DNA from: Cladosporium sp. IMV 00045
Taxonomy: Eukaryota; Ascomycota; Dothideomycetes; Cladosporiales; Cladosporiaceae
Reading direction: 5' to 3'
Assembly: GCA_001931905.2 (NCBI GenBank)
Contig: MSJI02000892.1
Coordinates: forward strand, 1-64,000
Length of the DNA stretch: 64,000 nucleotides
A model generated the notes under the pieces. The model was not told the DNA's origin, made no database searches, and saw nothing but the letters and a program-made list of their open reading frames with translations. The position numbers and the translations under genes were made by a program. Positions 45,331-57,050 of this stretch are shown here, piece after piece (position 1 is the stretch's first letter; every line of letters begins with the position of its first letter).

Positions 45331-47385
45331 ATGCCGAGCTCGAGCTCCGTCAAGGCACCGACGTACATCCAAGCATGTGCCAGATGCAACAGCAAGAAGG
45401 TCAAGTGCCATATTCGGGCCGGAGATGTCACGTGTGAGCAGTGTGCTGCGTGCAATGTCGACTGCATGTAAGGCACAACGCTCCTACCCTCTTTCACGCC
45501 GGTTCTAACGAAGTCAGCCCCCGAGTTCGCAAGAAGCGAAAGACCACGGCAAGTCTGCCTAGTGTAAACAATGGCAGTGATATGCAGGCAATCAATTCTG
45601 TAGATGAAGGCGTGCAGGTAGCACAGACGCCAGGGCCGCGTGTCGACCACGCAACCATCGATACATTAGAGAATCGGCTCCCGAACCAAGAAAGCCTTAC
45701 AGGTAATCTGGAGAGTGAAGACAACATACCGCATGACCCCGGCACAGGAAGCACGACCTACATTGGAAGATCACATTATGAAGGCAACGGACCTATTGAT
45801 GAGGCTACTGCGCGCTCTTACACTCAATCACGGCAAAAAGATCTCTCAGACATCGAAAGAAAGACTCTGGAGCTGTGGAACGTGTATTCACTCCCACCAA
45901 GGCCTGTCCATGAGAGTCTGGTTGAAGCTTTCACCGAGTACTGCTCGCCATGGATGCCTGTGCTTGAGCCAGACGACATGCAAACACCAGCCTCTCGTGA
46001 CAATTCATTACTGCTTGCTCAGGCCGTGTTCCTGGCTGCTAGTAGGGTCACCTCGTCAAGCTCAGTGCAGGCCTTTTCTACCCCAGCAGATTTCTATCAG
46101 CGTGCCAAGGCCCTATACTGGGTTGGCCATGAGAAGAACCCGTTGACTGTCATAAAAGCGACTACCATGCTCCACTGGTACACGCCTGACGGTCCTGCCT
46201 TCGTTTCCTACGATACCAGTGAATACTGGCTCAGGATTGGTGTCGGGTTGGCTCATCAGATAGGACTTCATCGTGAACCCCCACACGGGCCTAAAAGAGC
46301 GATTCGGCGCCGGGTGTGGTGGACACTGGTGGTGAGTTTGCGTCACCTAAGAGTTGTACGGATGCAATGCTCACACAATTATATCATAGGTCCGCGATGC
46401 TCTAATTTCCGTTTCGCGTGGCAGGCCTCGAGCTGTACAATTAGAGGATTCAGATGTGGTTCCACCAATGCTGGAAGACTTTCCCGAATCCCTTTCAGCC
46501 GGCGAATTGTTTATTTCCTATGTTGAGATCTGCCGTACGCTAGGCGACCTTGTGCAGACCTGTTCCAGGAAACAAATGAGCACTGCAAGACACTCTGAGG
46601 TTGCAGCTACATTGTTCCGTTGGACGAGGATGCTCCCACCACATTTACGGCTGGCGGACTACTCCTCGCTTACGCAAACCTACCAAATGCGCCCACACGA
46701 CTTTCAATCACGGCAACTCCATGTGCCATACTTTGCATGCATCCTTATATTGTCACGAGTCGGTCAACCGCAAAAGGCCTTGAGTCCAGCGGCGATATTC
46801 GCCGCCTCTTATATCGCAGGCATTTACGAAGATCTATTAGCACGCAATCTCGTGTTCCGCTTAGCGCCAATATTCACGACTTTGGGCCTCATGGCTGGGC
46901 TGGTATTGTCCTCTCTGCGGTCTCACTCTATGTTATGGAATGCAGCGCAGCCAGATCTCGTCATCATCCATAGTGCGCTGCAAGAACTGTCGACAAAGTG
47001 GCGTTCCGCAATAGGCGCAGCGAAAGTCATCAAGAAAGCCTTAGAAGCAGACACAAATCATTCCTCGCCACAAACGGAAATACCTCATAGTCTGACGCGC
47101 GAGGATGCTTCTCTGTTCGAGGGATTACCTATTGAACTTTGCCGGATGTGGCACGCTTATGGAAACGAGAAAGAGCCTCAAAACCTACACATGGGCCTTG
47201 ATCCACGAAATGAACGCCAAATCGACTCGATTGCCGAGATGCTTGTTGGGCTACAGCAGCCTCAGCAACAACATCAGCCAATACTGGCAGATAATTCCAT
47301 TCTTGAACAGGATGAACACTTCTTAGGGATGGACGCTTTCGAAGGTATTCCCGACTATTTTTGGGGCGACTGGGGCCTGGGTTGA
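45331..47385 (+). CDS. Zn2Cys6 transcription factor with fungal-specific TF domain
   Basis: A nuclear regulator. Three exons: 45331-45467, 45518-46331 and 46390-47385, 649 codons (648 aa). The binuclear zinc cluster near the N-terminus is CARCNSKKVKC then CEQCAACNVDC, followed by a basic RKKRK linker. The middle homology region (about 180-420) contains LHWYTPDGPAFVSYDTSEYW-type sequence and RIGVGLAHQIGLHRE, the usual fungal_trans core. The C-terminus is acidic and glutamine-rich. Position directly before the enoyl-CoA isomerase gene suggests a pathway-specific activator. Confidence 0.88.
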
Positions 47386-47517
47386 GAAATAGCATTGTTA
47401 GCTTTGAGCCATGAGATAACTTCACGCCATTCGCAAAGCTCTACAGACCAGATGATCCGGATCGCAGTAGGCTCCACAAAGTCTCGACAATTTGGTCAGG
47501 CCGGAAAAGCGCGCCGT

Positions 47518-47532
47518 CGGAACATAATTCCG
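47518..47532. promoter_or_regulatory. Candidate Zn2Cys6 site, CGG-N9-CCG
   Basis: cggaacataattccg has inverted CGG half-sites with arms cggaa/ttccg, about 165 bases before the ATG of the enoyl-CoA isomerase gene. Zinc-cluster dimers bind such spaced CGG pairs. One such site could occur by chance. Confidence 0.35.
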
Positions 47533-47695
47533 GTTCTGGAGCACAGTCCGAAACGCCGACCAGTCAACTATTGCCGGTTGCCGAGGAAGGCGACATTAAT
47601 GAGCAACCCACTTTAAGCGTTCAAGTGAAGTCAAGCAGGACAATTATTCGTTGTTGACAGTCCAGAACTGCAACGCCTTCAACGACCCAGGAAGA

Positions 47696-48535
47696 ATGTC
47701 CGAATACCCAACCCCCCTTTTTGAGTATCTATCCCTTGAAAGGAGAGGCAATGTCTTCATCATAACCCTGCGACGCGGCCAGGAGAATCGACTCGATACT
47801 TCCATCTGCAACGACGTTATCCGAGCATTCCACCACATTCAAAAGACTCTAGGCCCGGGTTCAGAGGGCGCCGTCATTACTCGCGGACACAATGCGAAAT
47901 TTTGGTGTACAGGTGTCGATCAAGATGAGCGAGACGTGAACCCGTTTGCAAATTCCGATGGATTTTTTCCTATGATCCACACGATTCTTGTATGTCAGAA
48001 AAAAATCTCTCGTTTGATCTCATCGACTAAAAACCAAGCAGGACTTCCCTTTTCCCACTGTTGCACTCTTAACCGGGCATACCTTCGGCGGTGCTTGTCC
48101 TTTCGCTTTGAGCCATGATTATCGTGTCATGAATAGCGAGAGAGGATTCATATCAATGGTACGTCCCACATAGCTCACATGAATACCGCAACTGACAGTT
48201 CAAAGCCACCGGTGAATCTAGGTCTCCACTTCGAAGGAATGGGTACCTTACTCCGCCTCAAGCTAGGAGCTGCAATTGCACGAAAAATGCTCTTGCAAGC
48301 ACACAAGTGGACAGGCAAGGAGGCCTTTGCCGACGGCATTATTGATGATATCGCGCCACCTGATCAAATGTTTGACGCTGCCCTCGCCATCGCAAGAACT
48401 TGGGCACCTAAAGCCAAAGCGGGAGTGTATGGACTACTGCGCGGGGAGTTGTACGGCGAAGCGACGAGGGCTTTCGCACTGATCAGCCACGTACATTCGA
48501 GGGAGACAAACAGGAGAGCGTTGGCGAGGCTGTGA
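47696..48535 (+). CDS. Enoyl-CoA hydratase/isomerase family, ECI-like, peroxisomal-type C-terminus
   Basis: Crotonase fold; probably shifts or hydrates the double bond of an unsaturated acyl-CoA. Three exons: 47696-47989, 48042-48158 and 48206-48535, 247 codons (246 aa). The oxyanion-hole segments are KFWCTGVDQ and GHTFGGACPFALSHDYRVM. NLGLHFEGMGTLL occupies the position where plant and fungal peroxisomal delta3,delta2-enoyl-CoA isomerases have DIGLPFTPGM. It ends in ARL, which fits the PTS1 consensus. It is preceded by a CGG-N9-CCG palindrome and the TF gene on the same strand. Confidence 0.85.
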
Positions 48536-48955
48536 AGAGTAGTCGTACCTATTAGCCTTTGCCATCACCTTAAATGACTATACTCAAGGCACAGTCTATG
48601 TCCCCGTTGCATGGAGCTTCAAACCAGGATCACGGGCGAAACTGTTAACTACGAAAGCACCTGTGATCACTGACGTACGAAAGATCAAAAGGCTGCTATT
48701 GCGAATGCTGTTGATCGAGGCTTGCCTCTGTCATGCATCTCCAGTGACAACGCTTAGGGGAATACAATTGAAGCAACAAACGGGGAATCATCATCTTCAT
48801 ATGGACACGCCATTGATCTCAAACATGGGATTCCCTGCAGTATCATTGAGAGATTTGTTCCTCTGGTGACGCTCATCACAATCCATACCTCGCGTGTAGC
48901 ATCACAATAGAGTCAAAGGAAAGTGATTGTGAACGCTTGTTGCTTGGACACGATC

Positions 48956-49839
48956 TCAGAGTTTGTGTCTCTTCGCACCGGTCCGAAGCTTCTCGAACTC
49001 CTGCTGTGGAATACCTGCGGTTGTTCGACGAAGTCCTCCAAACAGCTCTGCTATCATGGAGCTATCAATGTCCTTTCTCATTGGCGCAGCAATCAATGCT
49101 TTCGTCTCAGTCAAGCTTGAAGCATTGAGGTGATCACCCATGATCTCCTGAACATGTTCCAAAACCAGCCCACGAAACTTGGCCTCTTCGTGCTTTGAAC
49201 AATCGAAGATCTTGTTCACGAATCCGCAAGCTGCCAGATCTGAAGCGAACATCTTTCGACTTGTGAGTAATGCTTCGGTGGCTTTGGGGGCGCCCATCCT
49301 CCGTACAAAGCCAACTGATGCACCACCTTCGGCAATGAGGCCAAGGCTTGAGAATGGCGTGAGCAGATATGTGTGTGGTACGCAATAGATGAAGTCGCTA
49401 AAACTTATCAGAGCAGCCGCGATGCCAACGACGGGGCCGTTCAGTGCCGTTACTAAAACCTTGGAGTGCGAATAGAAAGCCTGCGTGAGGTTGAGATTGT
49501 TGGACACAGTTTCTCTCAGCCCGTGGCGCCAGAGATCAGTCCCAGGTTCAGTCTGGCGACTGACAGAGATATCTGCACCTCTGCAATACATATCAGTCAT
49601 CTTGGTCTTTCTCCAGTGCATTGTGTGTCTGCGTACGCGCTGAAGAATCGACCTTTGCCTATTAAAATGGTGATCGACACCTCATCTCGAGTGTCAACCT
49701 CCCGCAGGCATTGCGACAGGCGGTAAAATCCATCTTTGGGTAGTGCGTTGAGTTTGTCGGGTCGATTGATAGTAATCAGAGCAATTCGACCCTGATATTC
49801 CACGGTGATCCAGCTGGTGGGCATTTTGGTTTGAGCCAT
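48956..49839 (-). CDS. Enoyl-CoA hydratase/isomerase family, ECI2-like, HKL C-terminus
   Basis: A second crotonase-fold enzyme. Two exons: 49839-49637 and 49580-48956, 276 codons (275 aa). Motifs are RPDKLNAL, the first oxyanion loop FFSAGADIS (restored across the intron), the second ALNGPVVGIAAALISFSDF, and the active-site region SSLGLIAEGGASVGFVRR with the Glu used by ECI2-type isomerases. It ends RHKL, a plausible weak PTS1. It is transcribed away from the short regulator at 50241, sharing a 400-base promoter. It resembles hydratase/isomerases found in fungal secondary-metabolite and catabolic clusters. Confidence 0.85.
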
Positions 49840-50240
49840 GGTGATGTTTAGCGATGACTGGCTTCGATGTTGCTCATCCAGTCGTTTTCAAAGTCAGCGG
49901 ATATTCTTCTACAATAATGGCGCAGCACTAACCCTCCAATACTGCTCCGGCGGGTGCTATGATCGGAACCCCGCCCGTCAAAAGGGAAATTTATCGCCGT
50001 CGGCGTTTCGGAATTTGCGTTGTCACCAGATCCGCGCTGCCAACAACGCCGTGTAATGCCGATAACACAATGCAGCCGGACGTGATGAGGCATTCTTAGA
50101 TGCATCCTATGAGTGATAATTAACATTTGGATTCGCGCATATGCAGTTGAATGGCTCGCAATCTGCCAGCTTTTTTAGATTGATATCCATCACCGAGCGA
50201 GGACCAGAGAACGTCACAACCAGACAACATCAACACTTCG
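49840..50240. promoter_or_regulatory. Divergent promoter between ECI2-like gene and short Zn2Cys6 regulator
   Basis: 400 bases with several CGGAA half-sites (near 49974 and 50010) and CCGG motifs, but no clean spaced palindrome. A bidirectional promoter is inferred from gene orientation. Confidence 0.35.
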
Positions 50241-51193
50241 ATGGAGCCCCCAGATAGTGCTGCAGATAGAGTCCAGCTGCGGAAGCATCTTCATCTACGC
50301 CGCCAAAGAGCTGCAAGGGCCTGTGTGCATTGTCACTCGAGAAAAGTGCGATGCGACCTCGCGCTTCATGGATCGCCCTGCACGAACTGTCGGCGCGACT
50401 CAATCGCCTGCAAAGTCCTTGAAGGCCGGCGTGGTATCTGGAAAAAGCATGCTGCAGGTCTAGCAAAGTAAGTTGCAATATGTCATATTACCAGTCGGTC
50501 CGAAGCTGAAGATCGGCAGTATAAATTTGATGATGAAGGATACAGAGAATACATCATTTTCTCATCCGCCGAAGGTATTTCTCTTTGCCAGTGGCTGCGC
50601 TTCTTTGAGATTTTGTTTGATGTCGCCGTAACTAAAATGCAAGAAAGGTATCGCCAACAGTATCAGGGTTCGTACCGAACGCTGAGCCAGCAGCATATGG
50701 GTCAGACTCGCTGCAAATTGCTGCGGTCCCAAAAGAGTCAATCTCCACGTGGCAGCGTCTTCGAGATCAGCAGACGGAGCAAGTGAAGGCAGAATGCGCC
50801 AACCTCTTTGCAGCTGCAGAGCGACTACTCCGAAAAGCGCAGACTCTTGCATGCAGCCACAGAGAAGATCAAGGGACTTGTTTGAGTGGCCCTTTTCTCG
50901 GCGATGATATCGTCGAGCAAGCTTTTCCGTGTACATCCGACGAAAAAATCACGCCGGTCAACTCCTGCAGCCACTCTATCAGAACTGCATCAACACCTGC
51001 AGAGTCGGTGACTTGGTGCGATGAGCCTACTGACATGTCTGATTGGACCTACTACAACTTGGAAAGGGAGTGTTGGCAGATTGATAGCGATCTGAGCACC
51101 AGCTGTCTTCAGGAACTAAGCGCCGTGCATGGAACAAGCGAAGATATCTGGTCTCAACTGCGAAGTGATGAGTGGCCATGTTTTCCCGGGTAG
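50241..51193 (+). CDS. Short Zn2Cys6 transcription factor
   Basis: Exon 50241-50467 encodes CVHCHSRKVRC then CTNCRRDSIAC, a complete Zn2Cys6 cluster with basic flanks. Joining the GTAAGT donor at 50468 to an AAG acceptor at 50643 restores frame into 50644-51193, giving 258 aa. The second part has no fungal_trans domain; it contains an LRDQQTEQ helix and an acidic, Cys-containing tail. Short regulators of this type (AflR-like architecture) often sit inside metabolite clusters. The intron is 176 bases, longer than its neighbours, and an extra micro-exon cannot be ruled out. Confidence 0.6.
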
Positions 51194-51866
51194 TCAGTAT
51201 ATACTGAAACGTAGACCGTGCAGCCTCGGCCGAATTCTTGCTCAGTCGAGCTTCGACTCTGCTAAGAGATTGTCTGTATCTCCATATGCATGTGAGTTTG
51301 CTCAGCTTCCATCATGGTGGCCGCATTCGAGGTTACTGGGGCATGGGCGGTGTATGTACGAGGACAAAGAGGGTAAGACCATTGAACATCTCACAAGACG
51401 GTTGCTTTGCTGCTCTGTCGATCAATTATGTCAAGTAAGCTCCCTATCTGATCTACCAAGGCTACAAGGCTCATGGTGAAGTCAGATTAGAACGCATAGG
51501 AGTGACGGAAAGACCCGGGGCATTTCTAATGCGGTAAATCTGGCCTTCGAGCCAATTACTTCCGCCTTCGAGTCTTCTCAGATCGACTTTTATTTATTGC
51601 CGTATTGCCGTCAACTTTCGGCGGGCTAAGCTGTTCGGTACTTTCACCATAGCCCTCAAACACCGAATGACCGGCGCCAGAACACACCTACCAGCGCTCA
51701 CTTCTAACAACGCTGCCGGCGATCCAACATGGCCAAAATCTTCGACCGACATGGTCAGGCAGTTCATGGCTTCATAATGTCATGCACAGGCCGTTTCCCT
51801 CCTACCTATCTGTACCGCCACTCAATTTAAGTTATCACTGAACGAGACTTCACACTTTTCACGACA
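51194..51866. other. Intergenic region, promoter of the acyl-CoA ligase
   Basis: Short open frames only (for example 51129-51479), none protein-like. No TATA box recognised. Confidence 0.45.
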
Positions 51867-53698
51867 ATGTCAAACAATCCAGACCGCTCTGAACTCGTGC
51901 CTCCTCATGTAGGCGATCATGTTCTCCCAAACAGTCCACTATTTGGGAAACTACTTCGTCACGCTCGCCGTGAAAGAATAGCTTTAAGAGACCTCAATCT
52001 TGGTGTTGAGAAGACGTATGGCGATCTCCTTGATGCCGTCTTGGCTTTCCGAGATGTCGTGTGGAGATGCTTGCCTACTACTGCGAAGCAGTCCCTTGAG
52101 CGCGGCGATGAGGTATACATAGGTATTCTGGCTGCTGGAGGATGGGAGTTCTCGGTCGCTGTGCTTACCGCATTAGCCTTGGGCGCCGCCGTGGTCCCAA
52201 TGTGTATGTACACATCCTCAAATCCTAAATGATGAAATGTACTGACTTGGCAGTCCCCTTTGCGCCGGTGGATGAGCTAATCTACTTTGTCGAGAAATCC
52301 CGACAGCCGTTGATCCTTTCTAGCACCATCACGACAACTTTATGCCAGAAAGTCAAGGCCAGTATCACCCAGAGCGGCGGCAGCTTGTCCATTGTGTCAA
52401 TCTTGTCAAACTTACCGGAGATGGCCACTCGCAGGCCACTTGACATGGTAATGTCATCAGGACCTCCTATGGATGACCGAGCACCTGGCTTAGTCATTTT
52501 CACATCCGGGACCACTGGTCGTCCAAAGGGTGTGGTGCATCGTCGATCCTACGCCCACGAAACAGCACTTGCGATCGGAGAAGGTTACGACGTTGAGCAC
52601 ACTGACGTGTTACTACACCTGCTACCAGTACATCACACCACCGGTATTGGAACTTCATTCTTCCCCTTTCTGTGCGCCGGAGCCTGCATCGAATTCAAGG
52701 GCCCCGGCAGCTTTGACGCAGCATGGGTTTGGGAACGCTGGTTGCAAGGCGGACTCACCGTCATTTCGGCGGTTCCCACCATCTTCATGCGCCTTAAATG
52801 GCACTTTGAACGAGCCATTTCCAAGCTTACCGCGGAGCAGCAAATGCCATACATCCAAGCTGCGCAACAGTTCCGCGCTTTTATGTGCGGTTCAAGCGCA
52901 CTGCAAGACAACGTTCAGGACTTTTGGACGCAGATGAGGAACGGCGTTCCCATTCTCACAAGATACGGAGCCACTGAGTTTCCTGGCTGTCTCAAAGTTC
53001 CTGCTGATATGGATCACTCTCATCTACCACGTGGCTGTGTTGGTCTGCCTGTCCCCGGTGTAGAAATCAAGCTGTCAGACGGTGATGAGGGTGAACTCCT
53101 GGTCAAATCTCCGTATATGTTCTCCAAGTAAGCTTAGCCAGTCCGAAGTAAGCAGCTGTAGATCCGCACTAATGATAGCAGATATCTTTATGATCGAGAA
53201 GCGACGCTGCACGCCCATGACAAAGACGGCTGGTTCAAGACGGGTGACATTGCACGTCGAGAAGGAGCCTTCTACACCATCATCGGACGGGCATCTGTCG
53301 ACGTCATCAAGTCTGGAGGTTACAAGATCTCCGCGATTGACGTTGAACGGGAGTGTCTTTCTCTCCCGTACGTGGCAGAGGCCATGGTCGCAGGCGTGGA
53401 AGACGAAGAATTCGGGCAGCTTGTTGGTGCACTCATCGCCACGAAATCGACAGCGCAGCACCAAACTATCGACCTGACACTTGGCCAGCTACGATCAGAC
53501 CTCCGCTCCAAGCTAGCTGGCTACAAACTTCCGACCGTCCTTCGTGTCGTTCAAGGAGAGCTTCCGAAGGGAGGTACTGGCAAGTTGCAGAAGAAAGTGC
53601 TCACTCCTCAGTTCTTCCCTACCCCTGGGTACGAAAGCATCACCGAAGTGCAGACATGGAGAAGCAGAAAGCAAGGTCAGCCCCAACCAAGGCTTTAG
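51867..53698 (+). CDS. AMP-dependent acyl-CoA synthetase/ligase, ACSF3-like
   Basis: Activates a carboxylic acid to its CoA thioester using ATP (adenylate-forming ANL superfamily). Three exons: 51867-52203, 52254-53127 and 53182-53698, 576 codons (575 aa). Motifs in order: P-loop FTSGTTGRPKGV, LLHLLPVHHTTG, YGATE, the hinge-side GWFKTGD, GRASVDVIKSGGYKIS and the catalytic-lysine end GGTGKLQKK. The SVDVIKSGGYK segment points to the ACSF3 (malonyl/methylmalonyl-CoA synthetase) branch, which also includes ligases of fungal metabolite clusters. It ends in PRL, not a standard PTS1. It converges on the sugar-transporter gene. Confidence 0.9.
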
Positions 53699-54397
53699 TC
53701 AGTACTTACAAGAAGACAACTCGCACACTTCTGCTTGGAGGCGAAAGACACAACCATCAGGGAGCAACAAAGACGCATCTCGCACAAAGTTTCTTTTCTA
53801 TACTTTAGGTGTCTTGCATGTGTCTTCGTTTGTTCAATCTGTCGAAGGGTCAAATTGTTTATTGGCTAGCCTTTCGGCTGCGGTCTGGGGTTGACATAAT
53901 GAGTCGGTCAGAAGAACTCTAAATGTCTCCATCGAAAGGGGGTACAGTATATCGAGAAAATACTGCATCTTCTTAGTTGTTCAGATAAATTTACAATAGA
54001 ACTTCCCAAGAAGCAACCGGCATTCATTCCGATATTCTCTGGAATTTCCTTCACATTCAACGTATATGAAGCTCGATGAATGTACATATCGCCACCGGTC
54101 TTGCGAGCCGTGTCAATGTGACATCGTCGCTACACCCAGCGGGAAGAAACTAAACGAGCAAGTTGAGCTCGTACTGACTGCTTCAAGAAAATGAGCTTTG
54201 TTGTTCTGATTTAGGATTCGCAATTGGAACGCTTTGCTCGGCAATCGATCGTGGTTCAGATTTACTGAGCATTGACATCGTGCCAATACCTTCAACGATT
54301 CGCCAGACTATGTATAGTCTACACAAAAGCACCAAAGACTCAAGCCAATCGAGTATGTGTTCTTGCAAAACCCATTGCCCCCAATAAAATCTTTCGC
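53699..54397. other. Convergent 3' intergenic region
   Basis: 700 bases between the stops of the ligase and the transporter. No protein-like frame or repeat seen. Confidence 0.5.
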
Positions 54398-56100
54398 TCA
54401 CTCGTCGTCCTCGACGTCGACAATGGTCTTCTTCCACTTGCGCGCCTGAACCTTGCGCTTGAACAGAATATCAATCTCGCGGTAGGAACGACCCTTCATC
54501 TCCGGAACATACCACCATGCCAGGGCAAAGCAAACGAAAGCCGTGCCGCCCCAAACGTATCCGCACTTGCCACCAAGGTTTGCAGCCTGCGCTAGAGTCA
54601 GCAAAATGCAATTGAAGTGTACCAGGATTGGAAATCTCACTTACGTCCGGGTTCAGCATGTAACTTGAGAGGAAGATGCAGGGAATGTTCACAATGTAGT
54701 AGCAGCCACGTCCGATACCAGTTGTCAGAGGTCTGAGACGGATGGAGGATGTCTCTCCGATGATGACCCAGGAAGCCGGGGCCGGTCCGAGAGTGAACAG
54801 GACGGAGATGATCAGTCCCAGAGATGCCTGTGCGAAAGAAGCTGATCTGGATACGCCGACAGATGCCGCGATACCGAGGATGAATAAGAAACCACAGTTG
54901 ATCGCTGAACCCCAAACGTAAATTGTACGTCGACCAAGGTACGTTGTGAGGATCCAGGACAGCATGACAAAGACGGTCTGCAAAGCTGAAGTGATTAGGC
55001 CAAGTGCGAAGGCCATGTTCGTGTCGATACCGGCTTCTATAATCTGGTTAGTAAACCCGCTTGCAAAGCAAGTAGTGATATCGACTTACGCCTGAAAAAG
55101 TAGACAGCCTGGTTGGCAATGAGGTTACCAGTCAGGTTTTGAGCCGCATAAACACCACAAACGATGAGAGTGCGGTAGAGGTCGGTGCCCTTGAACAGCT
55201 CCAAAAGATTTGGCTCCTTAGTGTTGCTTTCGAGTTCGATAGTACGACGCATCATTGCCACCGACTCATTATTGTTTTTTACAACGTTCTTGCGTCCAAG
55301 ACGTCCGACTGCACGGGCAGCTTCTTCGTAACGACCCTTCCTGGTCAGCCACCAAGGCGACTCTGGCGCAAGGAATATCAGAATAGCTAGAGGGGTCGGG
55401 AACATCCACTGGAGCGCAATTGGGATTCTGATGACTTGTCAGTCGGTGCGACAGATGATTTTTGGTTGGAAGCGGGCATACCTGTAGGCAACGTCGTTCG
55501 GATCTGAGTTGTAAACGTAGGTGACAGCCTGTACAACGATAGCGCCGATGGCCCAGAACATCTGCAACATCTGGGTAGCGGGAGCTCGCAGTGGGATTGG
55601 TACAATCTCACTGCAGTAGGCGGGAGAGTTGGCAATGAAGATTCCCCATGGGACACCCTCTAGGAGCTGAGACACCAGCATGACCGGGAGAGAGTTTGCG
55701 AAATAGAACACAAAGATGAAAGCGTTCAGTGTCATCAGAGCGCCGATAGTAGCCCAGCGGTAACCGATTCTGCTGGTGATGGGACCGGCGATGACGACGC
55801 CAATGATCGCACCGAGGGGACCGCCCATTTGAAGGGCTGACTGCCAGCTGGCCTCGATAACATACGCCCCTTCTGACTCGACCCAGACACCATAGTCGTC
55901 CGCGAAGGCTGGCAGAGCAATGAAGTTGCCCATGAGGAAGACACAGTAGGCTTCCATGATCTACACGAAGAGTCAATCATCCATCATTTTGGGGGTCAAT
56001 AGTGGAGAGGTCCACATACAATCGTGCAAGACATGACGAATGCCCACAAAGAAGCCATGGGGTATGCTTTGACTGCCTCAATCACACCCATCCTCTGCTC
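54398..56100 (-). CDS. MFS sugar transporter, maltose/alpha-glucoside permease-like, 5' end lost in gap
   Basis: Plasma-membrane sugar:proton symporter family. Visible exons: >56100-56020, 55960-55482, 55427-55090, 55036-54645 and 54586-54398, giving 492 residues in one frame once joined. Family marks are IMEAYCVFLMGNFIALPAF, a GPLGAIIG helix, a SRIGYRWATI loop, PESPWWLTRKGRYEEA after TM6 and VPEMKGRSYREID after TM12. Relatives run about 530-550 residues, so some 40-50 N-terminal residues fall in or beyond the gap. The gap joins this gene to the middle of an SVF1 copy. Confidence 0.85.
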
Positions 56101-56120
56101 NNNNNNNNNNNNNNNNNNNN
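56101..56120. other. Assembly gap of exactly 20 N
   Basis: A placeholder gap. Both flanking genes (sugar transporter, SVF1 copy B) are cut by it, so the real missing sequence is at least several hundred bases and may not be contiguous at all. Confidence 0.99.
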
Positions 56121-57050
56121 ACTTCAACTTCTCCGACGACAAGCAGAACTTCTCCTGCAGGGACTGCTCGATGGAGATCTCCGACGACGGCAAGACCTAC
56201 CACATCCGCAGCAGCGTCAACAAGAGCTGCATCGTCGACGTCAAGTTCACGCAGACCGCGCCCGGCTTCGCCGTGGGCAAGAACGGCACGAGCAATTTCG
56301 GCACCGACCCCAAGGCCCCTTGGGGCAGGATGAAGCACCTCTTCTGGCCCAGGTGTCAGGTTGAGGGTCAATTCGTGACGCAGAAGGGACCTGTGGACTT
56401 CAAGGGAAGGGGAATGTTCGTGCACGCGCTGCAGGGCATGAAGCCGCATTTCGCTGGTGAGTGCACGGATGGAAAAATCAAGAGCTTGGAATTGGATACT
56501 GATTATACTCTTTTTTCCTAGCCGCTCGCTGGAGTTTCGCCAACTTCCAGTCCCCATCTTACTCCGCCATCCACATGGAGTACACCACCCCGCCCTCGTA
56601 CGGCAGCACCGTTGTCCCCGTCGGTGGTATCGCTACTGACGGCGCTCTGGTCGTTGCCAACGCCTGTCCTCCCGTGTCACACGACGAGACCGCTCCCGAC
56701 TCCGACAACGCCTGGCCTGAGCCCAAGGCTGTGACTTGGAAGTGGGAGGGCACAAGCCCTGACGGCAAGCCTGTATCTGCAGAGCTCTCAGGAAGCCTCG
56801 GTCCCAGAAACGACCGCGTTGATGTGATGGGCGAGATGCCCAAGTTCGTCAAGAACATTGTTGCGGGCGCTGCTGGCACCAAGCCTTACATTTACCAGGT
56901 ATGCGGACAGTCTTTCTGCTTTCCGTTGGACCTGCTTTACTGACTTCTCTCGCACAGTACGCTCCCAAACTCACCATCAAGGTCAACGTCGGTGGCGAAA
57001 TCATCGAAGAGGATGGCCAGCTCTTCACCGAAGCTACCTTCATCTCCTAA
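56121..57050 (+). CDS. SVF1: Svf1 family protein, D2 copy B, 5' end missing
   Basis: The 3' part of a second SVF1. Exons 56121-56456, 56522-56898 and 56958-57050 match copy A from its base 34421 on. Exon 3 (377) and exon 4 (93) have identical lengths. The sequence is nearly identical, with a few substitutions (APWGRM for APWGRI, EEDGQ for EEEGQ). About 107 N-terminal codons, including the first exon, are absent because of the gap. There is no sign that the gene itself is broken. Confidence 0.88.

Noticed and set aside
45331..53698. Calling the island a host-selective toxin cluster
   Set aside because: Ligase, hydratases and regulator alone are shared with catabolic clusters. The polyketide synthase and esterase expected for such a pathway are not in the window.
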